This document shows positions 54,326 to 64,000 of a stretch of DNA of 64,000 bases, piece after piece. A program made the position numbers and the translations under genes. The DNA comes from Thinopyrum elongatum (taxonomy: Eukaryota; Streptophyta; Magnoliopsida; Poales; Poaceae), in NCBI GenBank assembly GCA_011799875.1, contig CM022302.1, forward strand, positions 324,305,114-324,369,113, in the 5' to 3' direction. Under the pieces are notes generated by a model. It was not told where the DNA came from. It saw only the letters and a program-made list of their open reading frames with translations, and did not search any database. How positions within the stretch are numbered: position 1 is the stretch's first letter; every line of letters starts with the position of its first letter.

Positions 54326-57300
54326 GAAAGCGCGCTCGTTGCTTTCCTGCGGGCAAATGTCGACGTGTTTGCATGGCAACCGTCCGACATCCCCGGTGTT
54401 CCCAGGAAAGTAATTGAGCACCACCTTGCCGTCTGTCCCCACGCGAGGCCCGTCAAGCAGAAAGCCAGAAAGCAAGCTGTGGAGCGGCAAGAGTTTATTG
54501 CGGAAGAAATCAAGAAGTTGGAAGCAGCAGGCCTCGTCAGAGGAGTGCTCCATCCTACGTGGTTGGCCAATCCTGTTGTCGTGCGCAAAGCGAATGGAAA
54601 ATGGAGGCTTTGTCTTGATTTCACTGATGTCAATAAAGCTTGTCCCAAAGACCCATTTCCTTTGCCCCGCACAGACCAGATTGTTGACTCCACGGCAGGA
54701 TGTGATTTGCATTCATTTCTTGACGTATATTCAGGGTATCATCAAATCTTCATGGCTGAGGAAGACCGCATTTATCACACCCTGTGGCACATACTGTTTC
54801 ATATGTATGCCATTTGGTTTGAAAAATGCTGGTTCTACATTTGCAAAAGCCATCCAGATTGCTTTTGAGCCTCAGCTGCACAGAAATGTGGAAGCCTATA
54901 TGGATGATATAGTGGTCAAAAGCAAGGACAGGGCTACTTTGGTTCAAGATCTAGATGAAACTTTTGTAAATCTACGCAAGATCAACCTGAAGCTCAACCC
55001 CGAGAAGTGCGTGTTTGGAGTTCCCTCCGGCAAGCTTCTCGGGTTCTTCGTGTCTCAACGTGGAATTGAAGCCAATCCTGACAAGATCAAAGCCATTGAG
55101 CAAATTGAAGCACCGAAGCGCGTCAAGGATGTACGACGACTTGCCGGCTGTGTTGCTGCTCTCAGTAGGTTTATCTCCAAGTCAGCTGAGCGCGCCCTGC
55201 CATTTTTCAAAATCTTAAAAAAGGCAGGTCCATTGAAATGGACTCCGGAGGCGGAGGCAGCGCTGCAAGACTTGAAGAGATACATCTCCTCTCCTCCAAT
55301 ACTTGTCGCACCTAAACCACAAGAGAAGTTGTTGCTGTATCTAGCGGCAACCAATCAAGTGGTTAGTGCTGCGCTAGTAGCGGAGAGAGAGGTGGATGAG
55401 GAGGCAGTAACTGCGGCAAGCACGTCCAGCGACAAGCTGGGGGCTCCCCCGACAAGTTTTGCTACCGATAAGGATTCGTCTGCGCAGTCAGGCGAAGTGA
55501 TACAAAAGAAGAAAATGGTGCAGCGCCCGGTCTACTTTGTGAGCTCTCTTCTACAGGGAGCTAGGTCAAGGTATTCTAGTGTGCAGAAGCTGCTTTTCGG
55601 CCTTCTCATGGCCTTGAGAAAGCTGCGCCATTACTTTCAAGCACATGAAGTTACCGTCGTCACTCGCTTCCCGCTGAAAAGGATTTTGCAAAATCCAGAA
55701 GCGACAGGCAGGATTGTCGAGTGGGCGTTGGAGTTGTCGAGCTTTGGTCTCAAGTTTGAGAGTACATCAACCATACAGAGCCAAGTTTTGGCAGAGTTTG
55801 TCGCAGAATGGACACCAACGCCAGACGAAGAAATCCCAGAGACGACTCTCCCCGGCAAGGAGACAAGCAAAGAGTGGCTTATGTACTTTGATGGTGCCTT
55901 TTCGCTGCAAGGCGCCGGTGCTGGCGTACTGCTTGTTGCACCCACCGGAGAGCACCTCAAGTACGTGGTCCAAATGCACTTTCCCAAGGAACAGGCGACG
56001 AACAATACTGCAGAATATGAGGGGTTGCTTGCTGGTCTCAGGATCGCGGCAGACCTTGGGATTAAGAAGCTTATTGTCAGGGGAGATTCGCAGCTTGTCG
56101 TCAGGCAAGTGAACAAGAACTACCAATGCCCATTGATGGAAGCTTATGTAGATGAGGTGAGGAAGTTGGAGGAACGCTTTGACGGCCTACAAATGGAGCA
56201 CGTCCCACGTGCTGAGAATGACATTGCCGATGGTTTGTCAAAGCGCGCCGCACTCAAATTGCCTGTGGAACCCGGCACTTTTGTGCTCCAACTGACTCAG
56301 CCATCCGTGACGCCATCAGTAGGGCAAGGCAGGAAGAGGAAGTTGGCTTCTGGCGACTACTTCCCGGCAGAGCTCCCCGAAGCCGCCGGCAAGAAGGCTG
56401 CCAAAGCCAGCGCCAAAGATGCAGAGGGGCAACTTGCTTCGACAAGGCCTCACGCTCTTGTCGTTGAAGCGGGTGCTCCTAGGCAAGAGGCAAAGGGGCA
56501 ACTTGCTCCGACAAGACTTCGGGTCCTTGTCGTTGAAGCAGGCGCTCCAGATCGAAGCGCTGAGGAGCAAGATGCTCCGACGAGGCCTTGGGCTTCCGTC
56601 GTTGAAGCAACTGCTCCCGACGAGCTTGTTGAAGGACAGCACGCTCCAGCAGGGCCCCAGGCTCTTGTCGTTGAAGCGGCTGTTCCCGCCAAGCTCGTCG
56701 GGGAACGGCCGGCTCTGGTAGAGCGACAAGCTCTTGCCGTAGGGCCTGATGTTCCCGCAGCAGAAGAAATGCCTTTAGTCCTCGTTGTCGAGCCACAGGC
56801 TCCAGCGTGGGCGCAGCAGATCGTCCGTTTCCTTCAGACAGGAGAACTTCCCGAAGAGCAGGAAGAAGCGGAGAAAGTAGCCCGATGGTCCAATATGTAT
56901 CAATTTGTCGATGACATGCTGTGCAGAAAAAGACCAAACAGTGTGAAATTGAAGTGTATTCCCCGGGAAGAAGGACAGGAGCTGTTGGCGGAGATTCATG
57001 GAGGCATATGTGGTCACCACATAGGGTCAAGAGCCCTTGCTGGAAAGGCTTTCCGGCAAGGTTTCTTTTGGCCCACCGCCCTCCAGGATGCAACTGCACT
57101 AGTAACCAAGTGTGAAGCGTGCCAGTTTCATTCCAAGCAGATTCATCAGCCAGCTCAAGCTCTCCAGACAATCCCTCTCTCCTGGCCATTTTCGGTCTGG
57201 GGGCTCGACATCCTCGGCCCCTTTCCCCGTGCCACCGGGGGCTTCGAGTACTTGTATGTGGCCATCGACAAGTTTACGAAGTGGCCGGAAGTGGAAGCAG

Positions 57301-58043
57301 TGAGGAAGGTCACAGCACAATCAGCCATCAAGTTCTTCAAGGGAATTGTTTGTCGCTTTGGTGTTCGTAACAGGATCATCACCGACAACTGTACCCAGTT
57401 CACGAGCCACGCCTTCATGCAGTATGTCGAAGACCTTGGCGCCAAGGTCTGTTTCGCTTCTGTTGCTCACCCGCGAAGCAACGGTCAAGCTGAAAGGGCA
57501 AATGCTGAAGTGTTGCGTGGGCTCAAGACGAGAACTTTCGACAGGCTGTGCAAGTGCGGCAAGAACTGGATCGAGGAGCTGCCAGTGGTTCTTTGGTCGA
57601 TCAGGACGACGCCAAATCGAGCTACTGGCCAGACGCCTTTTGCTCTAGTTTATGGAGCAGAGGCAGTTCTCCCCACGGAACTCGTATACGGGTCACCTCG
57701 AGTGCTCGCTTACGATGAGCTTGAGCAAGAGCAACTGCGGCAAGATGATGCTGTGCTCCTCGAGGAGGATCGTCTTCAGGCTGCTGTGAGAGCTGCTCGC
57801 TACCAGCAAGCTTTGCGTCGCTACCATAGCCGCAAAGTTAATGCCAGAAGTCTCGAGGAAGGCGACCTTGTTCTTCGGCGCGTTCAGTCGGCCAAGAATT
57901 CAAACAAGTTGACGCCGAAGTGGGAAGGCCCTTATCGGGTGAAACGAGTCACCAGGCCTGGCGCTGTCCGCCTGGAGACAGAGGATGGCATTCCAGTGAT
58001 CAATTCCTGGAACATTGAGCATCTTCGTAAGTTTTTTCCATAA
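54326..58043 (+). pseudogene. Pol of D: RT, two RNases H, integrase (one frameshift)
   Basis: The first part (to about 54757) reads DVFAWQPSDIPGVP through FLDVYSGYHQIFMAEE. An 11-bp deletion relative to C, near 54760, then shifts the frame. The rest is open to 58043. RT YMDD lies at 54897-54908. The first RNase H has LLYLAATN instead of an acidic start. The second, Tat-specific RNase H has MYFDGAFS (Asp at 55890-55892), AEYEGLL, RGDSQLV and DIADGLSK. A linker of five 23-residue repeats precedes integrase: zinc region HGGICGHHIG/CEAC, then WGLDILGPF, ITDNCTQFTS and NGQAERAN, D-D-x35-E. The second Asp motif has DNC rather than DNG. It ends NIEHLRKFFP. It is one lesion from a continuous pol frame. 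Confidence 0.87.
56427..56771 (+). repeat. Five 69-bp tandem repeats in pol linker of D
   Basis: Exact 69-bp period with starts at 56427, 56496, 56565, 56634 and 56703, encoding 23-residue units of the form GQLAPTRxxxLVVEAGAP. They lie between the second RNase H and integrase. B and C have only one recognisable unit there. Confidence 0.82.
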
Positions 58044-58881
58044 GGCGCGGTTGCCGGGCCCTTCCCCGGCAACCACCTTTTGTACAAGTCTTGCTGCTAT
58101 TGCATGTAATCCTTTGTACAAAGCCAGGCGCAGACCCTGTGCATAAATAAAGCTTTTGTATTTCGCAGTTTTTGACGATTTCATGTTTACTTTTATTTTC
58201 GCATGATTATCTGACATACTGTGCAGTACAGCCTCCCCGGTAAGCATTAACGAGCCGCCAAGCTCCTATATCTTTATTTTCTCTTCTTTCTTTTGCTCAA
58301 AGAGACATAAGCTTCCCTCGCGCACAAGTTTGCCGGGGGGGATGGGATAATGATATGGACCAGGCGTCGTTCAAAGAAACTTTGCCTTGCCGGGAAGGAG
58401 GTAGCGGCAAGCAGTGACAAGACCTTGCCGCGGAGAGATCAGCGACACAGCTAAGTGCCAAAGTTTGAACAATCAAATTCTTTTTTATTTTCAAGGTTAT
58501 TTTCCTTGAACGATACTACTCTTTGTATGGAAAACCTGTGCGCGACGGAACCTAAGCGTAATCGGTCGCGCCCTTATCTTGTTTCGAGTCCGCTCAACAA
58601 CCTAAGTGGCTGCACTGAGCGCGACAAGGTTGCTTGCCGGCAGCGGCACCGCCAGCAGGCTGCTGAAGTCCCGCACCCAGCTCTCGCGGCAATGGTGCGC
58701 GCACCGGCAAGTTCCCTATAAGCGTAGGGCAAGTACACACAAAGAAAGAAATTGCTCAAGGGAGATGACATGCATTAACTCCAAAATATTGCAAGTTATA
58801 TTACAAGATAAGTTGCCGCGGCTTAAACAGATTGTTCTTTAACATGTCTAGCGGCGGCTAGGAGGGAGAAGAATGGGCTCT
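58044..58881. other. Spacer between convergent pol and antisense gene of D
   Basis: Homologous in position to the spacers in B and C. Contains an AATAAA near 58146 for the pol strand and no gene. Several CCGGCAAG/CTTGCCGG motifs (58050-58075, 58380-58430, 58630-58710). Confidence 0.6.
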
Positions 58882-61800
58882 CTAATTGCGGTGCTCGCCT
58901 TCGACTCTCTGGATATGGTCCACCCTCTCCACGATGGGCGCGACAAGGGCCTCTAGTGGCGCGGGGTCGTATCCCTTCGGCAAGCTTTTGAAGATGTTGC
59001 TGAAGTCGACGTCCGGGTTTCTGTATGCTATCTTCACCAACAACCTCCGGAGAACTCCCCGGCAAAGCCTGCGTGACTCGTCGGCCAGTTGAGCCTTGTG
59101 ATTGACTTGGAGCTGTTGGAGTGCTTCTACTACTCCGTCGAAGAACTCGGCTAGCTTGACGCTAGTTTGCGTGTTCTTGTCGGTGGAGTACCCGAAGTCC
59201 GGCACCTTCAGGGCAGTCAGCTCCTTATCGATGCCCTCGGCGGCGCTGGCAAGCCTGTCTGTGAAGATCCCCATGTTATCCCTGAACTTCTTGTGGGTTG
59301 CAATAGCGTCTTGAAGCAGACCCTTTTCCTTCTGGAGCTCTGTCATTAGAAGCCCTTCACGCTTTCTGGTGGTGTCGAGCGTCTCCTTCAGCGTGGTCAG
59401 CTTCAGCTTCAGGTCTGCTATGGAGTCGTTGGCGGCGGCAAGCAGATTGTTCTTCTTGGCTATGGTAACTTGCATCTCCGCCAAAGTGTGGGTCACCTTT
59501 GCCCTCTCACTTTCAAGCGTTGAGAGCTTGTCACCGTTTGCCTTGAGGGCGGCCTCTAGTCTTGCCACTTTCTCCTCTGTTCCCTTCCTGTTCACTTCTG
59601 CAGCAGCGACAGCGTTGGTGGCCTCCACCAACTTGCTGGCGTACTCTTGGGCCAAGGCTTCGATTTCCTTCTGGTGTTTTTGTGCCTGCCCCTCGGTCCG
59701 CTCTGCGACAAGTTTTGCCACCTCCGCGTCTTTCTGCTGGAGGGTTTCGGCAAGTTTCTTCTTGCGCTCGGCAAGTTCCTCTTCATGGGCAGCGAGGTCC
59801 ACTTTCCGCTGGTTCAGATCACCGGCCTGAGCAGACAACTCCTTGGCGGTCTCCTCCTGTTTTTGTTCAATGTCTTGCTTCATCAGGAGGAGGGCCTGCC
59901 GTTCTTCGGCCAGCTGTGCCCGCTTGACCTCTAACGCATTAAGAGATCGCGCGCGGACGTCCGCCAAGATCTCTGCGCGCCTCAACATGTCAGCTTCGGC
60001 CTTCTCGATGAGCGCCTCCTTGGAAGCTAGCTTCTCCCATCGGGCGCGATGAAGATTCAGCAGCTTTTGGAGCAGTTGCTCCTCTTCAGATGTGCTGCTG
60101 CTGCTGGCGCCTGGCGCATCCACAAGCTGGAGCCCGGCAGCGGCAAGGATCTCCTCGTCCACAACATCCTCCTCGGTTGGCGCTCTGGAGCCCACCGTCC
60201 AGGGGAGGCTGACGTAGACGTTCTTGCCGACCCGGATGTATTTGCTTGGCGGAGGCGAGTTGGGCGCTGCCGCCTCTTCAGTGGTTGAGGGACCCGTGGT
60301 CGGAGTAGCGCCTGGCACTCCTGTGGCCTCAGGGCCGTCAGTACGACCACCGGCTCCCTCGCCGGCCTCCTCAGCAGCCTTCTGGGCGGCCTCAGCTTCA
60401 GCAGCCTTGGCGGCTTCATCGGTGGGCGCCTTGGCGGTATTATCCTCAGCGGCCTTGCCGGCCTCTTCGGCAGCCCTGGCAGCTTCTTCGTCGGCAAGCT
60501 TGTCGGCTGCCAGCTTGTCGGCCTTGGCAGCGGCGGCCTTGGCAGCCTCGTCGTCGACGGCCCCTGCGGTGTTCTCCTCGGCAGGAGAGTCAATGTTCAT
60601 TGGCTCTACCGAGGAGGGCTCTGCCAACCCGAGAAGTAAAGCAAAAAGAGCTTCAGGAAGAAATTCAAGAAGACAAAAGAAAGAAAGCAGAAAGAGTTTT
60701 GCGGCAAGTGGGTTTACCCGTGTTGAGCTCAGGAGCAGTGGGCTCCCCTCCCCCGTCAACGTTTGTCATTGGGGTGGGGTCGCCAGCGCTGGTGCTTGGC
60801 GCTTCGGCGCTTGCCGGCTCCTCTTCGTGGCTCGGCTCGCTAGTGGGAGCCCTTACCGGAGATCTTCTCCTTGGCGGTGTGGTCGAGGGGGGTGGTACTT
60901 CTGGAGCACCTTCAGATGGCTCCACTTGCTGCTCCTCTCCTACACGCCCAAAGATGTCAGCGACAAATGCTTGTTCCTCAGCGACCGCCAGCGAAAGGTA
61001 GTTGGAAGACTTACGCTGGGGGCTGCGACGAGGGCTGGGCTCCGAGCTGGTCGGGATGGTCTCAGACGCTCCCCCGGTGGTTGCCGCGGGCTCATCTTCG
61101 ACGACCACCACGGTCTTGCTCGTCGAGACCTTAGCTCTCTTCCTCATCCTCTCCGCCAAGGTTTCCTCCCTGCGGAAGCAAGGCCGGAGTGCGACAAGTG
61201 AGGACAGAAACAAAATCTTACAAAGATTGAGGGTCGCGGCAAGGGAACTTACTCTTCCTCGTCGTCCTCTTCGCTGAGAGCGGAAAAATCAAAGTCCGCC
61301 TCCGTGTGAGGAGGGGGAGGAGGGGGAGCTGGGCTCCTTGGCCGCTTGGCGGGGGTAGTAGCAGCGGTCTTTGATGACCCTGCTCCAGTTGCCGGGGCCG
61401 CGTGAGACGCTCCCGCAGCACCAGCCCTTGCCGCGGTCGAGCGCGTCGAACGGCGCTCCGGCGGTTCTTGAACTTCTTGGCGCTCAGCCACTTTGCCAAG
61501 CCTGCGAAGGCATTTCCTCCTCAGAGGGGCTGGGGACTCTGACTGCGGTGGGCTTTCAGTGCCCTCCTCAGAAGAGGAGCCCTCATCCTCCGAGCTGCCT
61601 GACTCGTCGGCAGGCTGGCTTGGCCCGACATCCTTGCCGGGTGCGGCGAGCTCGCCCTTCCCGGCAAGCATCCCCTGCTCGGCAAGGCTCTCCTTTTGTG
61701 CCTCGTCGAGCTCCGCCAAAGTATAACCAAAATCGCCAGCTTCCCTGGCGAGCCTGTCCTCCTCCACTCTTCGAGCAATGAATTCTATTTCTTGCTCAGT

Positions 61801-62886
61801 GGTGTTGCGGACGAGCCACTCCTCCACCCGGACCTGCTTTTCGACCGTGGAGTCAAAGAATCGCCGCACGTCTTCTTCGAGCGGCACGTCCCAAGTTGTT
61901 TCAACGCTGTGCGCATTGCAGAGCGGCATCATAGCGATGATTGCACTCAATGCGGAGTTGTTGCAATGGGGCACGATGTGCTTCGGCAGCGTGAACGCCT
62001 TGTCGCGCTTCTCTGGATCTGTCTCTTGCTTGAATAGTTCTCGCATGAAGAAGTCGTGCTGCAGAACTGTGAAGTTGTTGATCAGTCCAGGGCGCAGCCG
62101 CATGATATCGGCTGGGTTCTTCCAATCAGAGGCCGGCCTTCCTCTCTGCTGCAGAGGAGCAATGCGGCGACGGAGGAAGTCTGCGCCAACCATCCCTATG
62201 GTGAGCCCGGCCTCCCTGAGCCGTATGATCCTGGTAGCGGCAATCTTCAGCTTTTTGTCCTGGGGATCCAGATCGCTCCAGTCCATGCCATGCGCTGCTG
62301 GGGTCTTGCGAAGCTCACAGTATGGTGGTGGCTCGTCGTCAATGATCCAACACCATTCAGAGCGGATTTCTCCCCATCTTGTGCGGAGATCCCCCTTCAG
62401 ATAATGCTCCTTGGCGCCCAATCTTGAAACGAACGAGACGCTAACAGTGAGAGGCTCCCCCTTTTCAGCACGGGGAGTGAAGTAATGCCTGAACAGCGCG
62501 GTGTTGGGTGCGACGCCGACGAAGTTCTCGCACAGATGCGCGAATATTGCCATGGTGGATACGGCATTCGGTGTGAGATCCAGCAGACGGAGATTGAAGG
62601 TGTACATGACGTCGCTGAAGAAATCCGAGTACGGCGGGCAGAGCCCGCACCAAAAGTAGCAAGCGAAGAAGGGGTACTTGCTCACTTCGCTCTCGTCGGT
62701 GGCTGGGCGAACGCGGGTGGCCGGATGCGCCTTGGTCCTCACGGCCCACATGCCTTGGAACTTGGCGTTCAGGTCCACCCCCGTGAGCGTCGGAGCAAAG
62801 AGCGCGTACTTCTGCCTCCTCAACTGCGCCTGGGTCTCCGTCCTTGAGGACTTCCCCGTCTTCCCCTTTTCTCCTTTGGGAGGCAT
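58882..62886 (-). CDS. Antisense extra gene of D (four exons, 1,249 aa, open)
   Basis: Predicted exons on the minus strand: 62886-61253, 61169-61015, 60939-60718 and 60620-58882. The three introns (83, 75 and 97 bp) all have GT...AG; donors are GTAAGT, GTAAGT and GTAAAC. The exons sum to 3,750 nt, exactly 1,250 codons with the stop, and phase is kept at each join. Residues about 1-400 form the PF04195-like 'putative gypsy-type transposon' domain (YPFFACYFWCGLCPPYSDFF, ALFRHYF). Residues about 420-545 are acidic and then basic, with an NLS-like AKRPRSP. Exon 4 encodes an Ala/Glu/Lys-rich linker, a coiled coil of about 250 residues, and a C-terminal region ending IQRVEGEHRN. The gene runs toward pol from a TATA-like box. 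Extra antisense genes are known in the Tat lineage; their function is unknown. Confidence 0.82.
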
Positions 62887-63039
62887 GGCGAAGGCGGAGC
62901 TGAGGTCCGAGGGAGATGTGGACGCGCGCGGTGGCGGAGGATTGGGAAACCGCTTTGTTTTGGAGCAGAGGAAGAAGAAGGCGGAGATTTGGAGATCGAG
63001 AATGGTGAGAGGAGTGTGTGAGTGCTTCTGCAGGTCCCT

Positions 63040-63048
63040 CCTTTTATG
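63040..63048 (-). promoter_or_regulatory. TATA-like box of D antisense gene
   Basis: CATAAAAGG on the minus strand, about 155 bases before ATG 62886; C has the matching box 165 bases before its start. Confidence 0.5.
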
Positions 63049-63243
63049 GTGAAAGATGCGGAACCATCCGCCTCTTCGTCATTCGAGATAACTGCGCACG
63101 CTTCCCACGCTCCGCATTCAACGCGCGATGCGTGGGAGAGCGTGCAATTAAACAGCGTAGAGACGTTTCAGCTTATCCCAGCCACGCGTGCCCGTGCACT
63201 GTTTGGGCCTGGCCCAACAACGCCCGGCACCGTGTGTGTCCCT

Positions 63244-63257
63244 GGCCCGGGGGCTCC
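63244..63257 (+). promoter_or_regulatory. Plus-strand primer region of D
   Basis: GGCCCGGGGGCTCC directly before the 3' LTR, identical to the C site. Confidence 0.62.
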
Positions 63258-64000
63258 TGTCGGTGTACTAGAATAGGGGTACCCTAGTACCCCGTACTTG
63301 TGCATGGGCAGTAGCAGCATCCCGCGGCCAGGCTTACGGGAGGACAACCAGAGAGAAGCTCAAGATTATTAAGCCATTCAAGAACAAAGTATACAAAGCA
63401 AGAGTCAAGGCCCCGGCAAGAGGAGCTTGCCGGGAGGGACAGCTGAGGCCCAGCCTGAGGTTTGCTGTAGCAGAGTACTTGCCGCGGCAAGTCATTGGCT
63501 GCGGCAAGGTATTGGCTACGGCAAGATAGCAGCCGCGGCAAGGTACTTGCCCCGGCAAGTTACCTTGCGCGGCAAGCTATTGGTTGCGGCAAGCTGTCAC
63601 GTGCGGCAAGGTCTTGCCGCGGCAAGCGTTATTGTACCATTGTGCTACTGTGCTGCTCTGGTGCCTCTGCCAGCGTGGCGCTCTGGGTCCTTCCAAGCGT
63701 GTGTGGCAGGGCACTGTGTAGACGACGGTACTCTGTAGCTAGCGGTGCAGGAGCAGGTGGGATAGGCTTTTCCCACGTCCAAGACGTCCGGGTACATGTA
63801 TCTGGACAGCTAAGGCATGGGCATTTAATGCCCTTGTCCCCTGCCGTCAGTGGTAGGTAGGACATGTCATCCTAGTAATAATGGCCTTACTGTAGCAACT
63901 TTCCACCTCTACCTTTACTGTTTGCCACCTGTTGGTGACCCCTTTGTGCGTATAAAAGGAGGCCCATAGGCAACGTGGAAGGGAGAGGAACTGGGAGATT
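63258..64000 (+). repeat. 3' LTR of element D (first 743 bp)
   Basis: Begins TGTCGGTGTACTAG and follows the 5' LTR closely to the window end. It lacks one unit of the CTTGCC cluster. About 265 bp of LTR should lie beyond the window. Confidence 0.92.

Larger units (their letters stand above)
50362..64000 (+). mobile_element. Element D: Tat-lineage Ty3 element, young, runs off window
   Basis: 5' LTR 50362-51370, primer site, gag-protease, pol, convergent spliced antisense gene on the minus strand, plus-strand primer and the first 743 bp of the 3' LTR. Related to B and C but a distinct subfamily: LTR of about 1.0 kb rather than 0.8 kb, and protein differences throughout. It interrupts TNP2 of the CACTA element. 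The left target duplication should be GGCAC (50357-50361). By eye the LTRs differ at about 15 of 743 aligned positions plus one missing repeat unit, so it is younger than C. Confidence 0.92.

Noticed and set aside
54027..54712. Long minus-strand frames opposite protease and RT of D
   Set aside because: Shadows of the coding strand, with Ser/Arg/Cys-rich translations; unlike the real antisense gene they have no homologous start or splice structure.
1..64000. Host protein-coding genes, tRNA or rRNA genes
   Set aside because: Every long frame could be assigned to a transposable element or to low-complexity sequence. The only tRNA-like matches are short primer-binding sites.

Overview
The window reads as intergenic DNA of a large grass genome, most likely Triticeae (wheat, Aegilops, barley or rye relatives). 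Almost every base belongs to nested LTR retrotransposons or a CACTA transposon, and I see no ordinary host gene. The Triticeae assignment is from recognition rather than a search: an Athila-type LTR beginning TGATACGTCC with a tRNA-Asp primer site (Sabrina/WHAM style), a Tekay-type chromovirus with LTRs of about 4 kb, Tat-lineage Ty3 elements with dual RNase H and an antisense extra gene, and a TNP2-type CACTA element. Layout, left to right. (A) 133-10459, plus strand: a complete insertion of a Tekay-like chromovirus with perfect 5-bp target duplications (ATACA). Gag, protease and most of the reverse transcriptase are missing; an open RNase H-integrase-chromodomain frame remains. (Gap) 10465-11353: unique-looking DNA with a possible degenerate MITE. 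(S) 11354-13862, plus: 5' LTR, primer site and 5' half of gag of an Athila-type element, cut off inside gag. (B) 13863-25626, minus: Tat-lineage element without its 3' end. (C) 25627-38656, minus: second copy of the same family, both LTRs present, one missing its last 76 bp. (E) 38657-44544, plus: 3' part of an LTR element of unknown family with a long open frame of no recognised domain and a 492-bp LTR. (CACTA) 44545-50361, minus: broken TNP2-type transposase and second CACTA gene around a repeat-rich core. (D) 50362 to beyond 64000, plus: a younger, related Tat-lineage element whose right LTR runs off the window. How the parts work together: B, C and D share one design. Gag-protease and RT-RNaseH-RNaseH-integrase lie in one frame separated by a single in-frame TAG present in all three copies. 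On the opposite strand, convergent with pol, lies a separate four-exon gene with its own TATA-like box near the 3' LTR. In D this antisense gene is open across all four predicted exons (1,249 residues), although D's gag-pol carries two internal stops and a frameshift. The introns are antisense to the genomic RNA, so retrotransposition would not remove them. Nesting history (inference): E inserted in the CACTA element, C in E, B in the 3' LTR of C; a large deletion then joined B to the Athila gag. D inserted separately into the CACTA transposase. Many nonsense codons look like C-to-T changes, as expected of methylated, silenced repeats. The items most worth pursuing are the spliced antisense gene, the conserved TAG before the reverse transcriptase, and the unknown E reading frame with its dispersed GC palindromes.
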